From Stenotrophomonas nitritireducens (lineage in GTDB: Bacteria > Pseudomonadota > Gammaproteobacteria > Xanthomonadales > Xanthomonadaceae), in the NCBI RefSeq assembly GCF_001700965.1, contig NZ_CP016756.1, forward strand, positions 3,090,501 through 3,154,500: a stretch of DNA of 64,000 nucleotides, written 5' to 3'. The translations under genes and the position numbers were made by a program. The notes below the pieces were generated by a model, which did not search any database, was not told where the DNA came from, and worked only from the letters and a program-made list of their open reading frames with translations. Below, piece by piece: positions 44,788-56,215 of the stretch (position 1 is its first letter; the number at the start of each line of letters is the position of its first letter).

Positions 44788-45204
44788 CCCCAGGCCTTTA
44801 GCCTTCCAATTCCCCGCGCCTGTCGGCGCGCCCCCTTTACTAAAGGGGGCTGTTGCTCTTCGGATTTATTACTTGGCTCGCTGCGCATCGTGGCTGGGAG
44901 AGGTGCGGCTGTGGCTTTGGGCTGCGCTTTGGCTTTTGTTGCGCCTTGGCTTTGGCTTTGACTGTGGCCGTGGCTGTGGCCGTGGCCGTGGCTTTGGGTC
45001 TTGCTGTGGCTTTGGCTTTGGCCGTGGCTCCTGCCTTGCTGTTCTCTTTCCCTTCTCCCGCTTGCGGGGGAAGGTGCCCGGAGGGCGGATGGGGGGTGAT
45101 CTTGCTTTGGCTGTCGGCCAAAGCCAAAGCAAGGCCAAAGCCAAAGCAAGGCCAAACTCACCCCTCCCCAACCCTCCCCTTGGCCCTCGGCCAAAGGAAG
45201 GGGG
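44788..45204. repeat. gene-free block of short tandem repeats
   Basis: 417 bases. 44895-45035 is a run of degenerate six-base units (GGCTTT, GGCCGT, GGCTGT). 45051-45070 holds a CTCCCGC-TT-GCGGG palindrome related to those at 14474-14866. 45116-45149 is a perfect 17-bp tandem repeat GGCCAAAGCCAAAGCAA, with a third partial copy. The last segment is complementary to the six-base units, so a long hairpin is possible. CCTTGGCC / GGCCAAAGG near 45177-45196 may be the terminator of the next gene. Long ORFs seen across this block are low-complexity artefacts. Confidence 0.65.
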
Positions 45205-45981
45205 TCAGGAGCCAAAGCCTTCTTTTCCAATCTCCACGCGCGTCTCCCCCAGGAAAACACCCTCCGGTCCGAAACGGCGTTCGTGGATGAAGCCGCCGCC
45301 GTCATGGTTGATCGCCAGCAGGGTGCTGGCACGGGTGCCGTAGTCGGTGCCGCGTATGAACGCGCTCGACAACCGTCGTTCCAACTCCAGTGGAACGCCG
45401 GTAGCAGGCAACTGCGCATCCGCAGCCTGCTGCTCATCAGCCAGTGCCGCCCAAAGTGGCTCCAGGCCGTCATTGCCGGTGGCCAGCCAATCCTCAAGCA
45501 CGCCCATCAAACGCCGGGTTTTGGGCCAGGGTGCGTCCAGGGCACCGTTGGACATGCCGTGCACGCCTGGCGTCAGCTCGCTGCGGGCCTGCGGGTGGTT
45601 GCCCAGGTAGCTGCAGCTCTCCGCGTCCGCGACCAAGAGATTGAACGGTGCAAATGCCGGAGCCCTGCCGCCCAGCTGGTCGGCATAGTCCGTAGCGGAC
45701 TGTCGGCCAGCCAGGTAGCCGGCGATCAGTTCGCCCCGCGAGGGGCCGCCCGCTGCTGCGGTTGGGTCCCGCACATTGGTCACCACTGCGGCCTGACCGT
45801 GAAGATTTACCCCCATCCAGCTGCCGCCCGAGCGCAGGTCGCGGCCGGCGATCAGTTGATCGTGGGGTGCGGGCCAGCGCCCGAGGGGTGCAGTGGGGCG
45901 GGCGTGGAACTCGTCACGATTGCCCGCCATGAGCAGGCGCCAATGCGGGTGGGCTTTCCAGGCGATGGCAACCAGACACAT
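45205..45981 (-). CDS. NRDE/TANGO2-family protein
   Basis: 258 residues. It starts MCLVAIAW with Cys at position 2, as in Ntn-hydrolase-like members, and has the family tetrapeptide in AGNRDEFHARP (residues about 19-29), then GGSWMGVN and AVVTNVRDP, with GELI ... at 85-90. TANGO2 relatives in animals affect lipid and haem metabolism; the bacterial function is unknown. The frame extends 12 codons upstream, but starting at MCLV keeps the conserved N-terminus. It is divergent from mraZ. Confidence 0.9.
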   Translation of the reverse strand: MCLVAIAWKAHPHWRLLMAGNRDEFHARPTAPLGRWPAPHDQLIAGRDLRSGGSWMGVNLHGQAAVVTNVRDPTAAAGGPSRGELIAGYLAGRQSATDYADQLGGRAPAFAPFNLLVADAESCSYLGNHPQARSELTPGVHGMSNGALDAPWPKTRRLMGVLEDWLATGNDGLEPLWAALADEQQAADAQLPATGVPLELERRLSSAFIRGTDYGTRASTLLAINHDGGGFIHERRFGPEGVFLGETRVEIGKEGFGS

Positions 45982-46116
45982 GCAGCAAGTGTGCCGTTTT
46001 GCGCGCGCGGCGGCCATAAGAGGCTGAATGGCTGCTGGGTTGAGGGCGCATTTTCACGCCACCTCTACACCACTGAATTTCATACAAATCTCAAAATTTG
46101 AGACGAAACAGTAACT

Positions 46117-46125
46117 TGTGGATAA
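46117..46125 (-). promoter_or_regulatory. consensus DnaA box
   Basis: TTATCCACA on the minus strand, a perfect match to the strong DnaA 9-mer, 71 bases upstream of the mraZ -35 box. Chance occurrence in 64 kb of GC-rich DNA is not negligible. Confidence 0.45.
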
Positions 46126-46195
46126 ACCTTGAACAACTCTCTAAACATCGGCGCAAACCATTGATGCGACAGGCGATTTTGTGCGCGGAAAGTTG

Positions 46196-46223
46196 TTGAC
46201 AACCCTAGGCTCGCTGCTAAGGT
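46196..46223 (+). promoter_or_regulatory. promoter of mraZ and the dcw cluster
   Basis: Perfect -35 TTGACA (46196-46201), 16-base spacer, -10 TAAGGT (46218-46223), about 80 bases before the mraZ start codon. Confidence 0.65.
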
Positions 46224-46246
46224 GGGCATCAGAGGGAAAACCGGGT
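46223..46246 (+). promoter_or_regulatory. putative MraZ operator (three GGG boxes)
   Basis: TGGGC (46223), AGGGA (46233) and CGGGT (46242) are spaced 10 and 9 bases, the layout of the TGGGN direct repeats bound by MraZ in other bacteria. The first box overlaps the -10 element, which fits autorepression. Confidence 0.6.
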
Positions 46247-46309
46247 TTTTTGTGGTTTTTCGTGGTTCAATGACTTCCCAAGCAAAACGGACGAAAGGGT
46301 GCCATAGGC

Positions 46310-46756
46310 GTGTTCCAGGGTGAGACTGCCATCACGGTTGACGACAAGGGGCGCATGGCGGTGCCAACCGCCTACCGCGACCTTGTTGCGCGTGCCAGTG
46401 GCAACCGCCTGGTGCTGACCTACAACCCTTTCGAAGCCGGTTGCCTGTGGTTGTATTCAGAGCAGGAGTGGGAGCGGGTGCGGGACGACGTAATGGCAAA
46501 GCCCAATACCCAGCGTGTAGTGCGCACCCTGCAGCAGAAGCTTGTCGGCTCGGCCGCCCATCTGGAACTGGATGGCAATGGCCGTATCAGCCTGCCTTCC
46601 AGTCACCGCAGTGCGGTGGGCATCGAGAAGAAAGCAGTGCTGATGGGCATGGGTGAAAAATTCGAATTGTGGAGCGAGCAAGCGCATCGCGCACTGATCC
46701 AGCAGACGTTGTCTGACGAGGATCTGGGCGATGGGCTTCTCGATCTGAAGTTGTGA
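46310..46756 (+). CDS. mraZ: transcriptional regulator MraZ
   Basis: 148 residues, two AbrB-like half-domains: [15 protein letters not shown] (about 9-23) and [14 protein letters not shown] (about 86-99). MraZ forms a ring and binds repeats upstream of its own gene, repressing the division cluster. GTG 46310 begins [12 protein letters not shown], the family start; AAAGGG is ten bases upstream. Overlaps rsmH by GTGA. Confidence 0.96.
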   Translation: MFQGETAITVDDKGRMAVPTAYRDLVARASGNRLVLTYNPFEAGCLWLYSEQEWERVRDDVMAKPNTQRVVRTLQQKLVGSAAHLELDGNGRISLPSSHRSAVGIEKKAVLMGMGEKFELWSEQAHRALIQQTLSDEDLGDGLLDLKL

Positions 46757-47739
46757 GCCGGGGTGCCCGGGTGCGCGGTGAAGCGCAGGCCGGTCACCCA
46801 ACGGTGTCGCAGCCGCCGGCGGCTCACCTGCCGGTGCTGTACACCCAGGTCCTTGATGGCCTGAGGGTGATCGAAAACGGTACTTATCTGGATGGCACGT
46901 TTGGCCGTGGCGGCCACGCCGGCGGCGTGCTGCGCCAGCTCGGCCCGGACGGCCGTCTGCTGGTCATGGACAAGGACCCCGAAGCCATTGCCGTGGCCGA
47001 GCGCGACTTCGCGCCGGATGGCCGTGTCGCCATCTATCGCGGCAGCTTCGCCGATCTGCTGGATTGGGACGCAACCGCCGCCGGGCTGGATGGCGTGCTG
47101 TTCGACCTGGGCGTGTCCTCGCCGCAGCTCGACGTGGCCGAGCGTGGTTTCAGCTTCGGCAAGGACGGCCCGCTGGACATGCGCATGGACCCGGACTCGG
47201 GCGAGAGCGCTGCACAGTGGTTGAACCGCGCCGACGACCGCGAGATCGCCGACGTGCTGTTCACCTATGGCGACGAGCGGCAGAGCCGCCGTATCGCGCG
47301 GGCCATCGTTGCCCGCCGCGACAGCCAGCCGTTCACCCGTACCGCCGAACTGGCCGAACTGATCGCCTCGGTGATGCCGCGTGGCAAGGACAAGATCCAT
47401 CCGGCCACGCGCAGCTTCCAGGCCATCCGCATCCATATCAACCGCGAACTGGCCGACCTTGAGGCCGGCCTGGACGCGGCGATGGCGCGGCTCAAGCCCG
47501 GTGGCCGCTTGGCGGTGATCAGCTTCCATTCGCTGGAAGACCGCATCGTCAAGCAGTTCATGAACCGCCACGCCAAGGCGCCGCCGACCAATCGTCGTCT
47601 GCCGGAACTGCAGGCCTTCGTGCCGACGCTGGATCTGATCGGCGGTGCCATCAAGGCCGATGACGACGAGCTGGCAGTCAACCCGCGAGCACGCAGTGCC
47701 GTGCTCCGCGTTGCACAGAAGCGCGAGGTGGCCGAATGA
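46753..47739 (+). CDS. rsmH: 16S rRNA (cytosine-1402-N4)-methyltransferase
   Basis: 328 residues. SAM site [12 protein letters not shown] (about 49-60), [27 protein letters not shown], and C-terminal [15 protein letters not shown]. Methylates N4 of C1402 in 16S rRNA. GTG 46753 overlaps the mraZ stop; the first 20 or so residues before [10 protein letters not shown] are an unconserved leader. Confidence 0.97.
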   Translation: MSRGARVRGEAQAGHPTVSQPPAAHLPVLYTQVLDGLRVIENGTYLDGTFGRGGHAGGVLRQLGPDGRLLVMDKDPEAIAVAERDFAPDGRVAIYRGSFADLLDWDATAAGLDGVLFDLGVSSPQLDVAERGFSFGKDGPLDMRMDPDSGESAAQWLNRADDREIADVLFTYGDERQSRRIARAIVARRDSQPFTRTAELAELIASVMPRGKDKIHPATRSFQAIRIHINRELADLEAGLDAAMARLKPGGRLAVISFHSLEDRIVKQFMNRHAKAPPTNRRLPELQAFVPTLDLIGGAIKADDDELAVNPRARSAVLRVAQKREVAE

Positions 47740-47999
47740 GCCGCCTGCTGTTGATCGTCCTGCTGGCGTGCACGATTGCCTCGGCCATCGGCGTGGTGTT
47801 CATGCGCCACCGCCACCGCCAGCTGTTTGTCGAACTGTCCAAGCTGGAGCACGCACGCGACGAGCTCAACATCGAATTCGGTCGCCTGCAGCTGGAGCAG
47901 GCCACGCTGGCCCAGGCCACGCGCGTGGACCAGGAAGCACGTGGCCGGCTGGGCATGAAGTTCCCCGAAGCCGCTGACATCGTGGTGATCCGGCCATGA
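47736..47999 (+). CDS. ftsL: cell division protein FtsL
   Basis: 87 residues. One membrane segment at about 2-22, then a Glu/Leu-rich coiled coil ([20 protein letters not shown]) and [12 protein letters not shown] at the end. It forms the FtsQLB complex that activates FtsWI. It overlaps both neighbours by ATGA. Confidence 0.95.
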   Translation: MSRLLLIVLLACTIASAIGVVFMRHRHRQLFVELSKLEHARDELNIEFGRLQLEQATLAQATRVDQEARGRLGMKFPEAADIVVIRP

Positions 48000-49858
48000 G
48001 CAAGCCCGGACGCAACCGCACCCGCACGCAGTTCAACCTGCGTAACCGCATGCTGATGGTTGGCGTGGGGCTGGGTCTGTGTGCGTTCACCCTGGTCGGG
48101 CGCGCGGCATACGTGCAGCTGATCAACAACGATTTCTACCAGCGCGAAGGCGAAGCCCGCTTCCTGCGCGATGTGCCGATCCCGACCTCGCGCGGCATGA
48201 TCACCGACCGCAATGGCGAGCCGGTGGCGGTGTCCACGCCGGTGGCCTCGATCTGGGTCAACCCGCAGGAACTGCTGCGTACGCCGGAGCGTATTCCGGA
48301 ACTGGCGCGCGCGCTGTCGCTGCCGGTGGACGAGCTGACCACCAAGCTGACGCAGAAGGCCGACAAGGAATTCATGTACCTGCGCCGCCGGATCAATCCG
48401 GATGTGGCCGAGCAGGTGGTGGCGATGAAGATCCCGGGCGTGTTCTCGCAGCGCGAGTTCCGTCGCTATTACCCGCAGGGTGAGGCGATGGCGCATGTGC
48501 TGGGTTTCACCAATATCGATGATCTGGGCCAGGAAGGGCTGGAGCTGGCCTTCGACGAATGGCTGCGCGGCAAGCCCGGTGCCAAGAAGGTCATCCGCGA
48601 CCGCAAGGGCGCCATCGTCGAGAGCATCGACCTGGTGCGGCCTGCCGAGCCCGGCAAGGACCTGACCCTGAGCATCGACCGCCGCATCCAGTTCCTGGCG
48701 ATGCGCGAGCTGCGCAATGCGGTCACCACCAACAAGGCCGCCGGCGGTTCCATCGTGATCATGGATGTGGCCACCGGCGAAGTGATGGCCATGGCCAACC
48801 TGCCGACCTACAACCCCAATTCGGTCAGCGGTGCCACCCCGGACACCCGTCGCAACCGCGCGGTCACCGATCTGGTCGAGCCTGGTTCGACGATGAAGCC
48901 GCTGACTATCGCCACCGCGCTGCAGAACCACGTGGTTACCCCGGATACGGTCATCGACACCAACCCGGGTTACATGTCGCTGGGCCGCTACACCATCCGC
49001 GACGTGCCGCGTAACAACGGCGTGCTCAATGTCACCGGCGTGATCACCCGCAGCTCGAACATCGGCGCGGCCAAGATCGTGGCGCGCATTCCGGACCAGA
49101 CCTTCTACGACTCGGTGCGTGGCTTTGGCTACGGCGTGGCCCCGCACAGCGGCTTCCCGGGCGAATCGGCCGGCGTGGTCGCGCGTCCGGGCAGCCCGAG
49201 CTGGTACGGCACCACCAAGACCACCATGTCCTACGGCTACGGCCTGTCGGTGACGCCGCTGCAGATCGCGCAGGCGTATTCGGCGCTGGGCAATGGCGGC
49301 CAGGTCATCCAACCAACTTTCATCAAGGGCCAGCGCAATGAAGCGCGTCAGGTCGTTGATCCGGAAGTCGCGCGCGAAGTGGTGCGGATGATGGAAACCG
49401 TGGTCACCAACGGCGGCGCCAAGCAGGCGGCGATCCTGGGTTACCACGTCGCCGGCAAGACCGGTACCGCCCGCAAGAACGGCCCCAACGGTTACGAACG
49501 CGGCCACTACAACCTGCTGTTCGCCGGCCTGGTGCCGGCCACCGCACCGCGCTATGCCGCGGTGATCGTGGTCAACGATCCGCAGGGCTCGCTGCAGTAC
49601 GGCGGCCTTGTGTCCGCGCCGGTGTTCCATCATGTGATGGAAGGCACGCTGCGCTTGATGGACGTGCCGCCGGATGACATCCAGTCCTGGCTGGCGGCGC
49701 AGGCCGCGGGCAAGGTGGGTGGCAAGCCGGGCAGCAACATGGCGCCGCTGCCGATTCCGCAGGACCCGGACGAGGCACCCAATGCCGCGGCCGAATTTGA
49801 TGCCGCACTGCCGACGGCCGTCGCTCCGACGCCTGCCGCCACGGAGGTGCGCCAGTGA
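47996..49858 (+). CDS. ftsI: peptidoglycan transpeptidase FtsI (PBP3)
   Basis: 620 residues. Membrane anchor at about 20-40; non-catalytic domain about 60-250; transpeptidase domain with the Ser of GSTMKP (about residue 299), SSN motif in TRSSNIGA, and KTG in AGKTGTA. Crosslinks septal wall with FtsW. The C-terminal tail (last 60 residues) is Pro/Ala-rich. The final codons overlap murE through GTGA in a 17-base sequence that recurs at the murE/murF junction. Confidence 0.97.
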   Translation: MSKPGRNRTRTQFNLRNRMLMVGVGLGLCAFTLVGRAAYVQLINNDFYQREGEARFLRDVPIPTSRGMITDRNGEPVAVSTPVASIWVNPQELLRTPERIPELARALSLPVDELTTKLTQKADKEFMYLRRRINPDVAEQVVAMKIPGVFSQREFRRYYPQGEAMAHVLGFTNIDDLGQEGLELAFDEWLRGKPGAKKVIRDRKGAIVESIDLVRPAEPGKDLTLSIDRRIQFLAMRELRNAVTTNKAAGGSIVIMDVATGEVMAMANLPTYNPNSVSGATPDTRRNRAVTDLVEPGSTMKPLTIATALQNHVVTPDTVIDTNPGYMSLGRYTIRDVPRNNGVLNVTGVITRSSNIGAAKIVARIPDQTFYDSVRGFGYGVAPHSGFPGESAGVVARPGSPSWYGTTKTTMSYGYGLSVTPLQIAQAYSALGNGGQVIQPTFIKGQRNEARQVVDPEVAREVVRMMETVVTNGGAKQAAILGYHVAGKTGTARKNGPNGYERGHYNLLFAGLVPATAPRYAAVIVVNDPQGSLQYGGLVSAPVFHHVMEGTLRLMDVPPDDIQSWLAAQAAGKVGGKPGSNMAPLPIPQDPDEAPNAAAEFDAALPTAVAPTPAATEVRQ

Positions 49859-51345
49859 GTCACACAATGAAGTTGTCACAGCTGCTGCCTGATCTGGCCC
49901 TGTCGCAGGACCCGCAGATCGGCGGCCTGGTGTTGGATTCACGGCATGTCCGCGCCGGTGATGCGTTTGTCGCAATCGCCGGTTTTGGCGCGCACGGGCT
50001 GGGTTTTGTCGAGCAGGCAAAGGCCGCCGGCGCGGCCGCGATCCTGTTTGATCCGCCGGCACCGGCGGAGCTGCCGGCACCGGCCGATGCCATCGCCGTG
50101 CCCGGCCTGCGTTCGCGCATGGGCGCGATGGCCGACCAGTTCCACGGCCAGCCATCGCGGGCGATGACCATGGTTGGCGTCACCGGCACCAACGGCAAGA
50201 CCTCGACCGTGCAACTGCTCGGCCAGGCCTGGCAGTTGCTGGGCACGGTCAGCGGCTCGATCGGCACGCTGGGCGTTGGCCTGTACGGCGCGGTGGTGCC
50301 GACCGGCTTCACCACGCCGCTGGTACTGCAGATGCACGAGGTGCTGGCACAGCTGCGCGATGCCGGCGCCAATGCCGTGGCGATGGAAGTCAGCTCGCAT
50401 GCCTTGGATCAGGGCCGCGTCGATGCCGTGCATTACGACGTGGCGGTGTTCACCAACCTCACCCGTGATCATCTGGATTATCACGGTGACATGGAGGCCT
50501 ACGGCGCGGCCAAGGCCAAGCTGTTCCACCGTCCGGGACTGAAGGCAGCGGCGATCAATCTGGACGATGCGTTCGGCCGTGAGCTGATCACCACCCTGGC
50601 TGCCGACGTACAGGCCATTGGCCTGAGCTCGACCGGCCAGGTCGGCGCCAGCATCCGCGCCGAGAAACTGGTGCTGGACGGGCAAGGCTTGGGCTTTGAC
50701 CTGGTCATCGCTGATGAGCGGCATGCGCTGCGTTCGCCGCTGCTGGGCCGCTTCAACGTCGACAACCTGCTGGCCGTGGCCGGTGCGCTGCATGGCCTGG
50801 GCGAGTCCAGCGCCAACATCTCCAAGGTGCTGGGCCAGCTGCAGCCGATCCGTGGCCGCATGAACCGCCTCGGCGGCCATGGCGAACCCACCGTGGTAAT
50901 CGATTACGCGCACACCCCCGACGCGCTGGAACAGGCGCTGCGCAGCCTGCACGGTCACCTCGATGGCCGCCTGCTGTGCGTGTTCGGTTGCGGTGGCGAG
51001 CGCGATACCGGCAAGCGCCCGCAGATGGCCGCCATTGCCGAAGAATTGGCCGACGTGGTGTTCGTCACTGACGACAATCCACGCGGCGAGAATGGCGACG
51101 TGATCGTCGCCGACATCATGGCTGGCTTCGTGACGCCTGCGCAGGTGAACGTGGTGCGCGATCGCGCCCGCGCCATCGCTGCGGCTGTCGCACAGGCAGG
51201 GGCCGGCGACATCGTGTTGATCGCCGGCAAGGGCCATGAGCCCTACCAGGAGATTGCAGGTATCAAACATCCCTTCGATGACACCGATGTGGCATCGCGC
51301 GCGCTTCAGGCGCGCCGGTACACGAATGCGGAGGTGCGCCAGTGA
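49855..51345 (+). CDS. murE: UDP-MurNAc-tripeptide synthetase (meso-DAP adding)
   Basis: 496 residues. ATP loop [15 protein letters not shown] (about 104-118); catalytic domain with [14 protein letters not shown]; the motif TDDNPRGEN, whose DNPR indicates meso-diaminopimelate as substrate. GTG 49855 has GGAGG six bases upstream and overlaps the ftsI stop; ATG 49867 lacks such a site. In Xanthomonas the precursor tripeptide can carry Glu made by the MurD2/MurL route. Confidence 0.97.
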   Translation: MSHTMKLSQLLPDLALSQDPQIGGLVLDSRHVRAGDAFVAIAGFGAHGLGFVEQAKAAGAAAILFDPPAPAELPAPADAIAVPGLRSRMGAMADQFHGQPSRAMTMVGVTGTNGKTSTVQLLGQAWQLLGTVSGSIGTLGVGLYGAVVPTGFTTPLVLQMHEVLAQLRDAGANAVAMEVSSHALDQGRVDAVHYDVAVFTNLTRDHLDYHGDMEAYGAAKAKLFHRPGLKAAAINLDDAFGRELITTLAADVQAIGLSSTGQVGASIRAEKLVLDGQGLGFDLVIADERHALRSPLLGRFNVDNLLAVAGALHGLGESSANISKVLGQLQPIRGRMNRLGGHGEPTVVIDYAHTPDALEQALRSLHGHLDGRLLCVFGCGGERDTGKRPQMAAIAEELADVVFVTDDNPRGENGDVIVADIMAGFVTPAQVNVVRDRARAIAAAVAQAGAGDIVLIAGKGHEPYQEIAGIKHPFDDTDVASRALQARRYTNAEVRQ

Positions 51346-52724
51346 AGCGCGCGCCCCTGTCGCTGATCGCCCATTGGGCCGGTGCCGAAATCCACGGCGA
51401 CGACGTCAGCATCGATGCAGTCAGCAATGACAGCCGCAGCTTGAGCGCCGGCAACCTGTACGTGGCCCTGCGCGGTGAGCGTTTCGACGGCCATGACTTT
51501 GCCGCCAACGCGGTCGAGCAGGGCGCCAGCGCCTTGCTGGTCGAGCGCCTGTTGCCGTTGGAAGTGCCGCAGATCGTGGTTGCCAACACCGAGCTGGCGT
51601 TGGCAAAGATTGCCGCAGCGATGCAGCAGCAGCGCACCACCCGCGTGTTCGCTATCACCGGCAGCAACGGCAAGACCAGCGTGAAGAACCTGCTGCTGGC
51701 CGTCATGCAGCATGCCGCTGCGGTTGCCGGTCAGCACGTGTATGCCACGCCGGGCAACCGCAACAACGAGATCGGCCTGCCGCTGGCGGTGATCGATGCG
51801 CCGGAAGATGCCGATTTCGCCATCTACGAGATGGGTACCGGCAAGCCGGGCGACATCGCCTACCTGACCGCCATCGCCGCACCGGACGTATCCATCGTCA
51901 ACAACGTCGCGCCGGCACATCTGGAACGCATGGGCAGCCTGCTGGAGATCGCCAACACCAAGGCGGCGGTCTATGACGACCTGCGCGATGGCGGTGTTGC
52001 GGTGATCAATGCCGACGATGCGTTCTCGCCGTATTTCGCTGCGCGTGCGGGTGACCATCAGTTGATCCGCTTCGGCCTGGAAGTCAGCGCCGACGTCACC
52101 GCTACCGGCATCGTGCTGGACGAGGCTGGTTCACGCTTCCAGCTGCGCACGCCGCACGGCGATGCCGAAGTCGCGCTGCAGTTACCGGGCCGTCACAACG
52201 TGCTCAACGCATTGGCTGCCGCTTCGATGGCACTGGCGGCCGGTATTGCATTGCCGCTGGTGGTCGAGGGCCTGGCGCAGGCGCGCCCGGTCGCAGGCCG
52301 CCAGGTAGCCCATGTGCTGGAAAACGGCGCGGTGTTGATCGACGACAGCTACAACGCCAACCCGGGTTCACTGGCTGCGGCGATCACCGCGCTGGCGGCG
52401 GGCAAGGGCGAGGGCTGGTTGGTGCTGGGCGACATGCGCGAGTTGGGCCCGGACGCGCAGGCGCTGCATGCGCAGGCTGGCCTGCGTGCGCGCGAAGCCG
52501 GGCTGAAGCGCCTGTACGCGCTGGGCCCGCTGAGTGCAGCGGCAGCGGCAGCCTTCGGCGATGGCGGGCGTCACTTCGACTCGCATGCCGCGCTGGCCGC
52601 CGTGTTGCAAACCGAACTTCATGCTGGTGTGCGTTGCCTGGTCAAGGGCTCGCGCGGCAGCGCCATGGACAAGATCGTGACCGCGCTGTTGGCGCGCGGC
52701 GAGGACACTACACATGTTGCTTGA
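51342..52724 (+). CDS. murF: UDP-MurNAc-pentapeptide synthetase
   Basis: 460 residues. ATP loop [14 protein letters not shown] (about 105-118), [39 protein letters not shown]. Adds D-Ala-D-Ala to the tripeptide. GTG 51342 has the same GGAGGTGCGCCA leader as murE. It overlaps mraY by 11 bases. Confidence 0.97.
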   Translation: MKRAPLSLIAHWAGAEIHGDDVSIDAVSNDSRSLSAGNLYVALRGERFDGHDFAANAVEQGASALLVERLLPLEVPQIVVANTELALAKIAAAMQQQRTTRVFAITGSNGKTSVKNLLLAVMQHAAAVAGQHVYATPGNRNNEIGLPLAVIDAPEDADFAIYEMGTGKPGDIAYLTAIAAPDVSIVNNVAPAHLERMGSLLEIANTKAAVYDDLRDGGVAVINADDAFSPYFAARAGDHQLIRFGLEVSADVTATGIVLDEAGSRFQLRTPHGDAEVALQLPGRHNVLNALAAASMALAAGIALPLVVEGLAQARPVAGRQVAHVLENGAVLIDDSYNANPGSLAAAITALAAGKGEGWLVLGDMRELGPDAQALHAQAGLRAREAGLKRLYALGPLSAAAAAAFGDGGRHFDSHAALAAVLQTELHAGVRCLVKGSRGSAMDKIVTALLARGEDTTHVA

Positions 52725-53799
52725 ATTGGCCCGTTGGCTGCAGCAGTTGGACGGCCTGTTCCGGTTGTTCAACTATATTACTTTCCGCGGCATCCTGGCG
52801 GCGCTGACCGCCTTGTCGCTGTCCCTGTGGCTGGGGCCGATGGCGATCCGTCGCCTGGCCCAGCTCAAGGGTGGTCAGCCGATCCGCAAGGATGGCCCGC
52901 AGTCGCATTTCTCCAAGGCCGGCACGCCGACCATGGGTGGCGGCTTGATCCTGACCACGGTGCTGGTATCGGTGCTGCTGTGGGGTGACCTGCGCAACCG
53001 TTATGTGTGGCTGGTGTTGGTGGTGATGCTGTGCTTTGGCGCCATCGGCTGGTATGACGACTGGTTGAAGATCGCCAAGCGCGACCCGAACGGCCTGAAG
53101 TCGCGCTGGAAGTACGCGCTGCAGTCGATCTTCGGCCTGGCCGCTGGCATCTTTCTGTACAAGACCGCGGTGGTGCCGGCCGAGCTCACCTTCTACATCC
53201 CGATGTTCAAGTCGATTGCGCTGCCGCTGGCAGGTTTCAGCTTCGTCGCGATTGCCTACTTCTGGATCGTCGGTTTCTCCAACGCGGTCAACCTGACCGA
53301 TGGCCTGGATGGGCTGGCGATCATGCCGACGGTGCTGGTGGCCTGTGCGCTGGGCGTGTTCGCCTATGCCTCGGGCAATGCGGTGTTCTCCAGTTACCTG
53401 CAGATCCCGCAGATTCCCGGTGCCGGTGAACTGGTCATCATCTGCGCGGCGATTGCCGGCGCGGGCCTGGGCTTCCTCTGGTTCAACACCTATCCGGCCA
53501 TGGTCTTCATGGGCGACGTCGGCGCGCTGGCGCTGGGGGCGGTGCTGGGCACCATCGCGGTGATCGTGCGCCAGGAACTGGTGCTGGTGATCATGGGCGG
53601 TGTGTTCGTGATCGAAACCCTGTCGGTGATGATCCAGGTGGCCTCGTTCAAGCTCACCGGCAAGCGTGTGTTCCGCATGGCGCCGATCCATCACCACTTT
53701 GAACTGAAGGGCTGGCCGGAGCCGCGCGTGATCGTGCGCTTCTGGATCATCTCGGTGGTGCTGGTGCTGATCGGCCTGGCAACCCTGAAGGTGCGGTGA
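52714..53799 (+). CDS. mraY: phospho-MurNAc-pentapeptide translocase MraY
   Basis: 361 residues, ten membrane segments. Active-site landmarks [30 protein letters not shown] and [19 protein letters not shown]. Makes lipid I. In most gammaproteobacteria murD follows; here the next gene is ftsW, whose ATG shares one base with the mraY stop. Confidence 0.98.
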   Translation: MLLELARWLQQLDGLFRLFNYITFRGILAALTALSLSLWLGPMAIRRLAQLKGGQPIRKDGPQSHFSKAGTPTMGGGLILTTVLVSVLLWGDLRNRYVWLVLVVMLCFGAIGWYDDWLKIAKRDPNGLKSRWKYALQSIFGLAAGIFLYKTAVVPAELTFYIPMFKSIALPLAGFSFVAIAYFWIVGFSNAVNLTDGLDGLAIMPTVLVACALGVFAYASGNAVFSSYLQIPQIPGAGELVIICAAIAGAGLGFLWFNTYPAMVFMGDVGALALGAVLGTIAVIVRQELVLVIMGGVFVIETLSVMIQVASFKLTGKRVFRMAPIHHHFELKGWPEPRVIVRFWIISVVLVLIGLATLKVR

Positions 53800-55118
53800 T
53801 GGACGATTACTCGCGTCAGGCAACCCGACTTGAAGCCATTGGTGGCAGCTACGACAAGTGGCTGCTCGGTGCCGCCGTGGCGCTGGCTTCGATCGGGATC
53901 GTGATGGTGGCTTCCAGCTCCATCGCGCTGACGCAGAGTCCGTTCTATTACCTCACCCGCCACCTGATCTTCATCGCCATTGGCGTGGTTCTCGCGGCGG
54001 TGACGATGCGGGTGGAGCTGAAGGAAATCGAGAAGTACAACCAGCTGCTGTTGCTGGGCTGTTTCGCGCTGCTGATCGTGGTGTTCATTCCGGGCCTGGG
54101 CAGCAGCGTCAACGGTGCGCAGCGCTGGATCAACCTGGGCTTCTCCAAGTTCCAGACCGTGGAAGCGGTCAAGGTGCTGTACATCGTCTGGTTGTCCAGC
54201 TACCTGGTGCGCTTCCGCGACGAGGTCAATGCCACCTGGCAGGCCATGCTCAAGCCGGTCGGCGTGGTCGGCGTGCTGGTCGTGCTGCTGCTGCTGCAGC
54301 CTGACTTTGGTTCCTCGATGCTGCTGCTGGGCATCACCACCTGCATGCTGGTGCTGGGCGGCGCGCAGATCACCCGCATCATCCTGCCGGTGCTGCTGTT
54401 GCTGCCGGGCCTGATCGCGCTGGTGATCTTCGAACCCTACCGCATGCGCCGCGTCACCTCGTTCATGGATCCGTGGCAGGACCAGCTGGGCTCGGGTTAC
54501 CAGCTGTCCAACGCGCTGATGGCCATCGGCCGCGGCGAGTGGACCGGTGTGGGCCTGGGGGCTTCGATCCAGAAGCTGAACTATCTGCCCGAATCGCATA
54601 CCGACTTCATCTTCTCGGTGATTGCCGAGGAACTGGGTTTTCTGGGCGTGTGCGGCATTATCAGCCTGTACGTGCTGCTGGTTGGCCGTGCCTTCTGGCT
54701 GGGCATGCGCTGCATCGAGATGCGCCGCCACTTTGCTGGCTACATCGCCTTCGGTATCGCGCTGTGGATCAGCCTGCAGACCTTCGTCTCGATCGGCGTC
54801 AATCTGGGCATGCTGCCGACCAAGGGCCTGACCCTGCCGCTGATCTCCTCCGGCGGTTCCAGCGTGATGATGACCTGCGTGGCAATGGGCCTGCTGCTGC
54901 GCGTGTCTTATGAATACAACCGCGCGGTGCGCCGCCAGGAAGTGCGCGAGGACCTCGACGGGGCCGAGCTGGATGTGGCCGAAGTACACGAGAACGAACC
55001 GGCCGAGCCGCGCAGCGAAACCGCTACCGCAGTTGCCGCCGCCATGCAGAGCAGCGCCGCGCGCGGCACCAGCCGCATGCAACAGCGGGTCGAGCCGACC
55101 TTCGGGAGGATCGCCTGA
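53799..55118 (+). CDS. ftsW: peptidoglycan glycosyltransferase FtsW
   Basis: 439 residues, about ten membrane segments. SEDS motifs [31 protein letters not shown] and [19 protein letters not shown]. Polymerises lipid II at the septum with FtsI. ATG 53799 is preferred to GTG 53796 because AAGGTG lies six bases before it and it shares a base with the mraY stop. The last 55 residues are a charged, Ala-rich cytoplasmic tail. Confidence 0.97.
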   Translation: MDDYSRQATRLEAIGGSYDKWLLGAAVALASIGIVMVASSSIALTQSPFYYLTRHLIFIAIGVVLAAVTMRVELKEIEKYNQLLLLGCFALLIVVFIPGLGSSVNGAQRWINLGFSKFQTVEAVKVLYIVWLSSYLVRFRDEVNATWQAMLKPVGVVGVLVVLLLLQPDFGSSMLLLGITTCMLVLGGAQITRIILPVLLLLPGLIALVIFEPYRMRRVTSFMDPWQDQLGSGYQLSNALMAIGRGEWTGVGLGASIQKLNYLPESHTDFIFSVIAEELGFLGVCGIISLYVLLVGRAFWLGMRCIEMRRHFAGYIAFGIALWISLQTFVSIGVNLGMLPTKGLTLPLISSGGSSVMMTCVAMGLLLRVSYEYNRAVRRQEVREDLDGAELDVAEVHENEPAEPRSETATAVAAAMQSSAARGTSRMQQRVEPTFGRIA

Positions 55119-56215
55119 TGGCCGGCCCGATCACCAAGCAGGACCTGCGCCCGGTGATGATCATGGCCGGCGGAACCGGCGGGCATATCTTCCCGGGTCT
55201 GGCCGTGGCCAAGGTGTTGCGCGAGCGTGGCATCCCGGTCACCTGGCTGGGCGCCGACGGTGCGATGGAAACCCGACTGGTGCCGCAGCACGATATCCAT
55301 GTCGATACGCTGGCCATCTCCGGCCTGCGCGGCAAGGGCAAGCTGGCCTTGCTGGGTGCACCGATGCGTGTGCTGCGTGCGATCCGGGGCGCGGGCTACG
55401 TGTTGCGTGATCGCCAGCCGCGTGCTGTCGTCGCGTTTGGCGGTTTTGCATCCGGTCCGGGCGGCATCGCCGCACGCCTGCACGGCTTGCCGCTGCTGGT
55501 GCACGAACAGAACCGCGCGCCGGGCATGACCAACCGCATTCTGTCGCGCTTTGCGCGGCGCGTGCTGAGCGGCTTCCCGGGCAGCTTCGCCGGCGGCAAG
55601 GAAGAAGTGGTCGGCAATCCGGTGCGCGCTGAAATCGCCGCATTGGCAGCGCCGGAACAGCGTCTGGCCGGTCGTAGCGGCCCGATGCGGGTGCTGGTGC
55701 TGGGCGGCAGCCAGGGCGCACGTGCACTGAACAACGCCATGCCCAAGGCTTTGGCCGCGCTGGGTGACAGCGTCGCCATCGAAGTCTGGCACCAGTGCGG
55801 CGAGAAGCTGCACGAAGAAGCACTGCAGGCCTATCGCGCCGCAGGTGTGGAAGGCCGCGTCGACATGTTCATCAAGGACATGGCCGCCGCCTACAGCTGG
55901 GCTGATCTGGTGGTGTGCCGTTCCGGCGCGTCGACCCTAGCCGAGTTGTGCGCGGTGGGCATTGGCAGCGTGTTGGTGCCGTTCGCCGCAGCGGTCGACG
56001 ACCACCAGACCCGCAATGCCGAATATCTGGTTGAACGCGGCGCTGCCGAACTGCTCAAGCAGGACGACGCGCTGGCGATCAACCTGGAAGGCGTGCTGCG
56101 CACGCTGGCAAACAATCCCGGCCACCGCATGCAGATGGCGCAAGCCGCGCGTGGGTTGGCCAAGGTCGATGCGGCCGAACGCATCGCAGACATCATTCTT
56201 GAGGAAGCAGCATGA
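55118..56215 (+). CDS. murG: lipid II synthase MurG (GlcNAc transferase)
   Basis: 365 residues. GT-B fold with [16 protein letters not shown] (about 11-26), [41 protein letters not shown], and [13 protein letters not shown]. Adds GlcNAc to lipid I on the cytoplasmic face. Its stop overlaps the start of a 16-codon ORF rather than murC. Confidence 0.98.
   Translation: MAGPITKQDLRPVMIMAGGTGGHIFPGLAVAKVLRERGIPVTWLGADGAMETRLVPQHDIHVDTLAISGLRGKGKLALLGAPMRVLRAIRGAGYVLRDRQPRAVVAFGGFASGPGGIAARLHGLPLLVHEQNRAPGMTNRILSRFARRVLSGFPGSFAGGKEEVVGNPVRAEIAALAAPEQRLAGRSGPMRVLVLGGSQGARALNNAMPKALAALGDSVAIEVWHQCGEKLHEEALQAYRAAGVEGRVDMFIKDMAAAYSWADLVVCRSGASTLAELCAVGIGSVLVPFAAAVDDHQTRNAEYLVERGAAELLKQDDALAINLEGVLRTLANNPGHRMQMAQAARGLAKVDAAERIADIILEEAA

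Larger units (their letters stand above)
45982..46309. other. control region upstream of the dcw cluster
   Basis: 328 bases without a gene, AT-rich for this genome. It holds a near-palindrome TCTCAAA-A-TTTGAGA (46089-46103), a DnaA box, the mraZ promoter and putative MraZ boxes, described in separate entries. Confidence 0.7.

Noticed and set aside
44621..45497. ORFs of 240 and 261 codons across the end of rnpB and the repeat block
   Set aside because: They read through RNase P RNA and six-base repeats and give low-complexity peptides.
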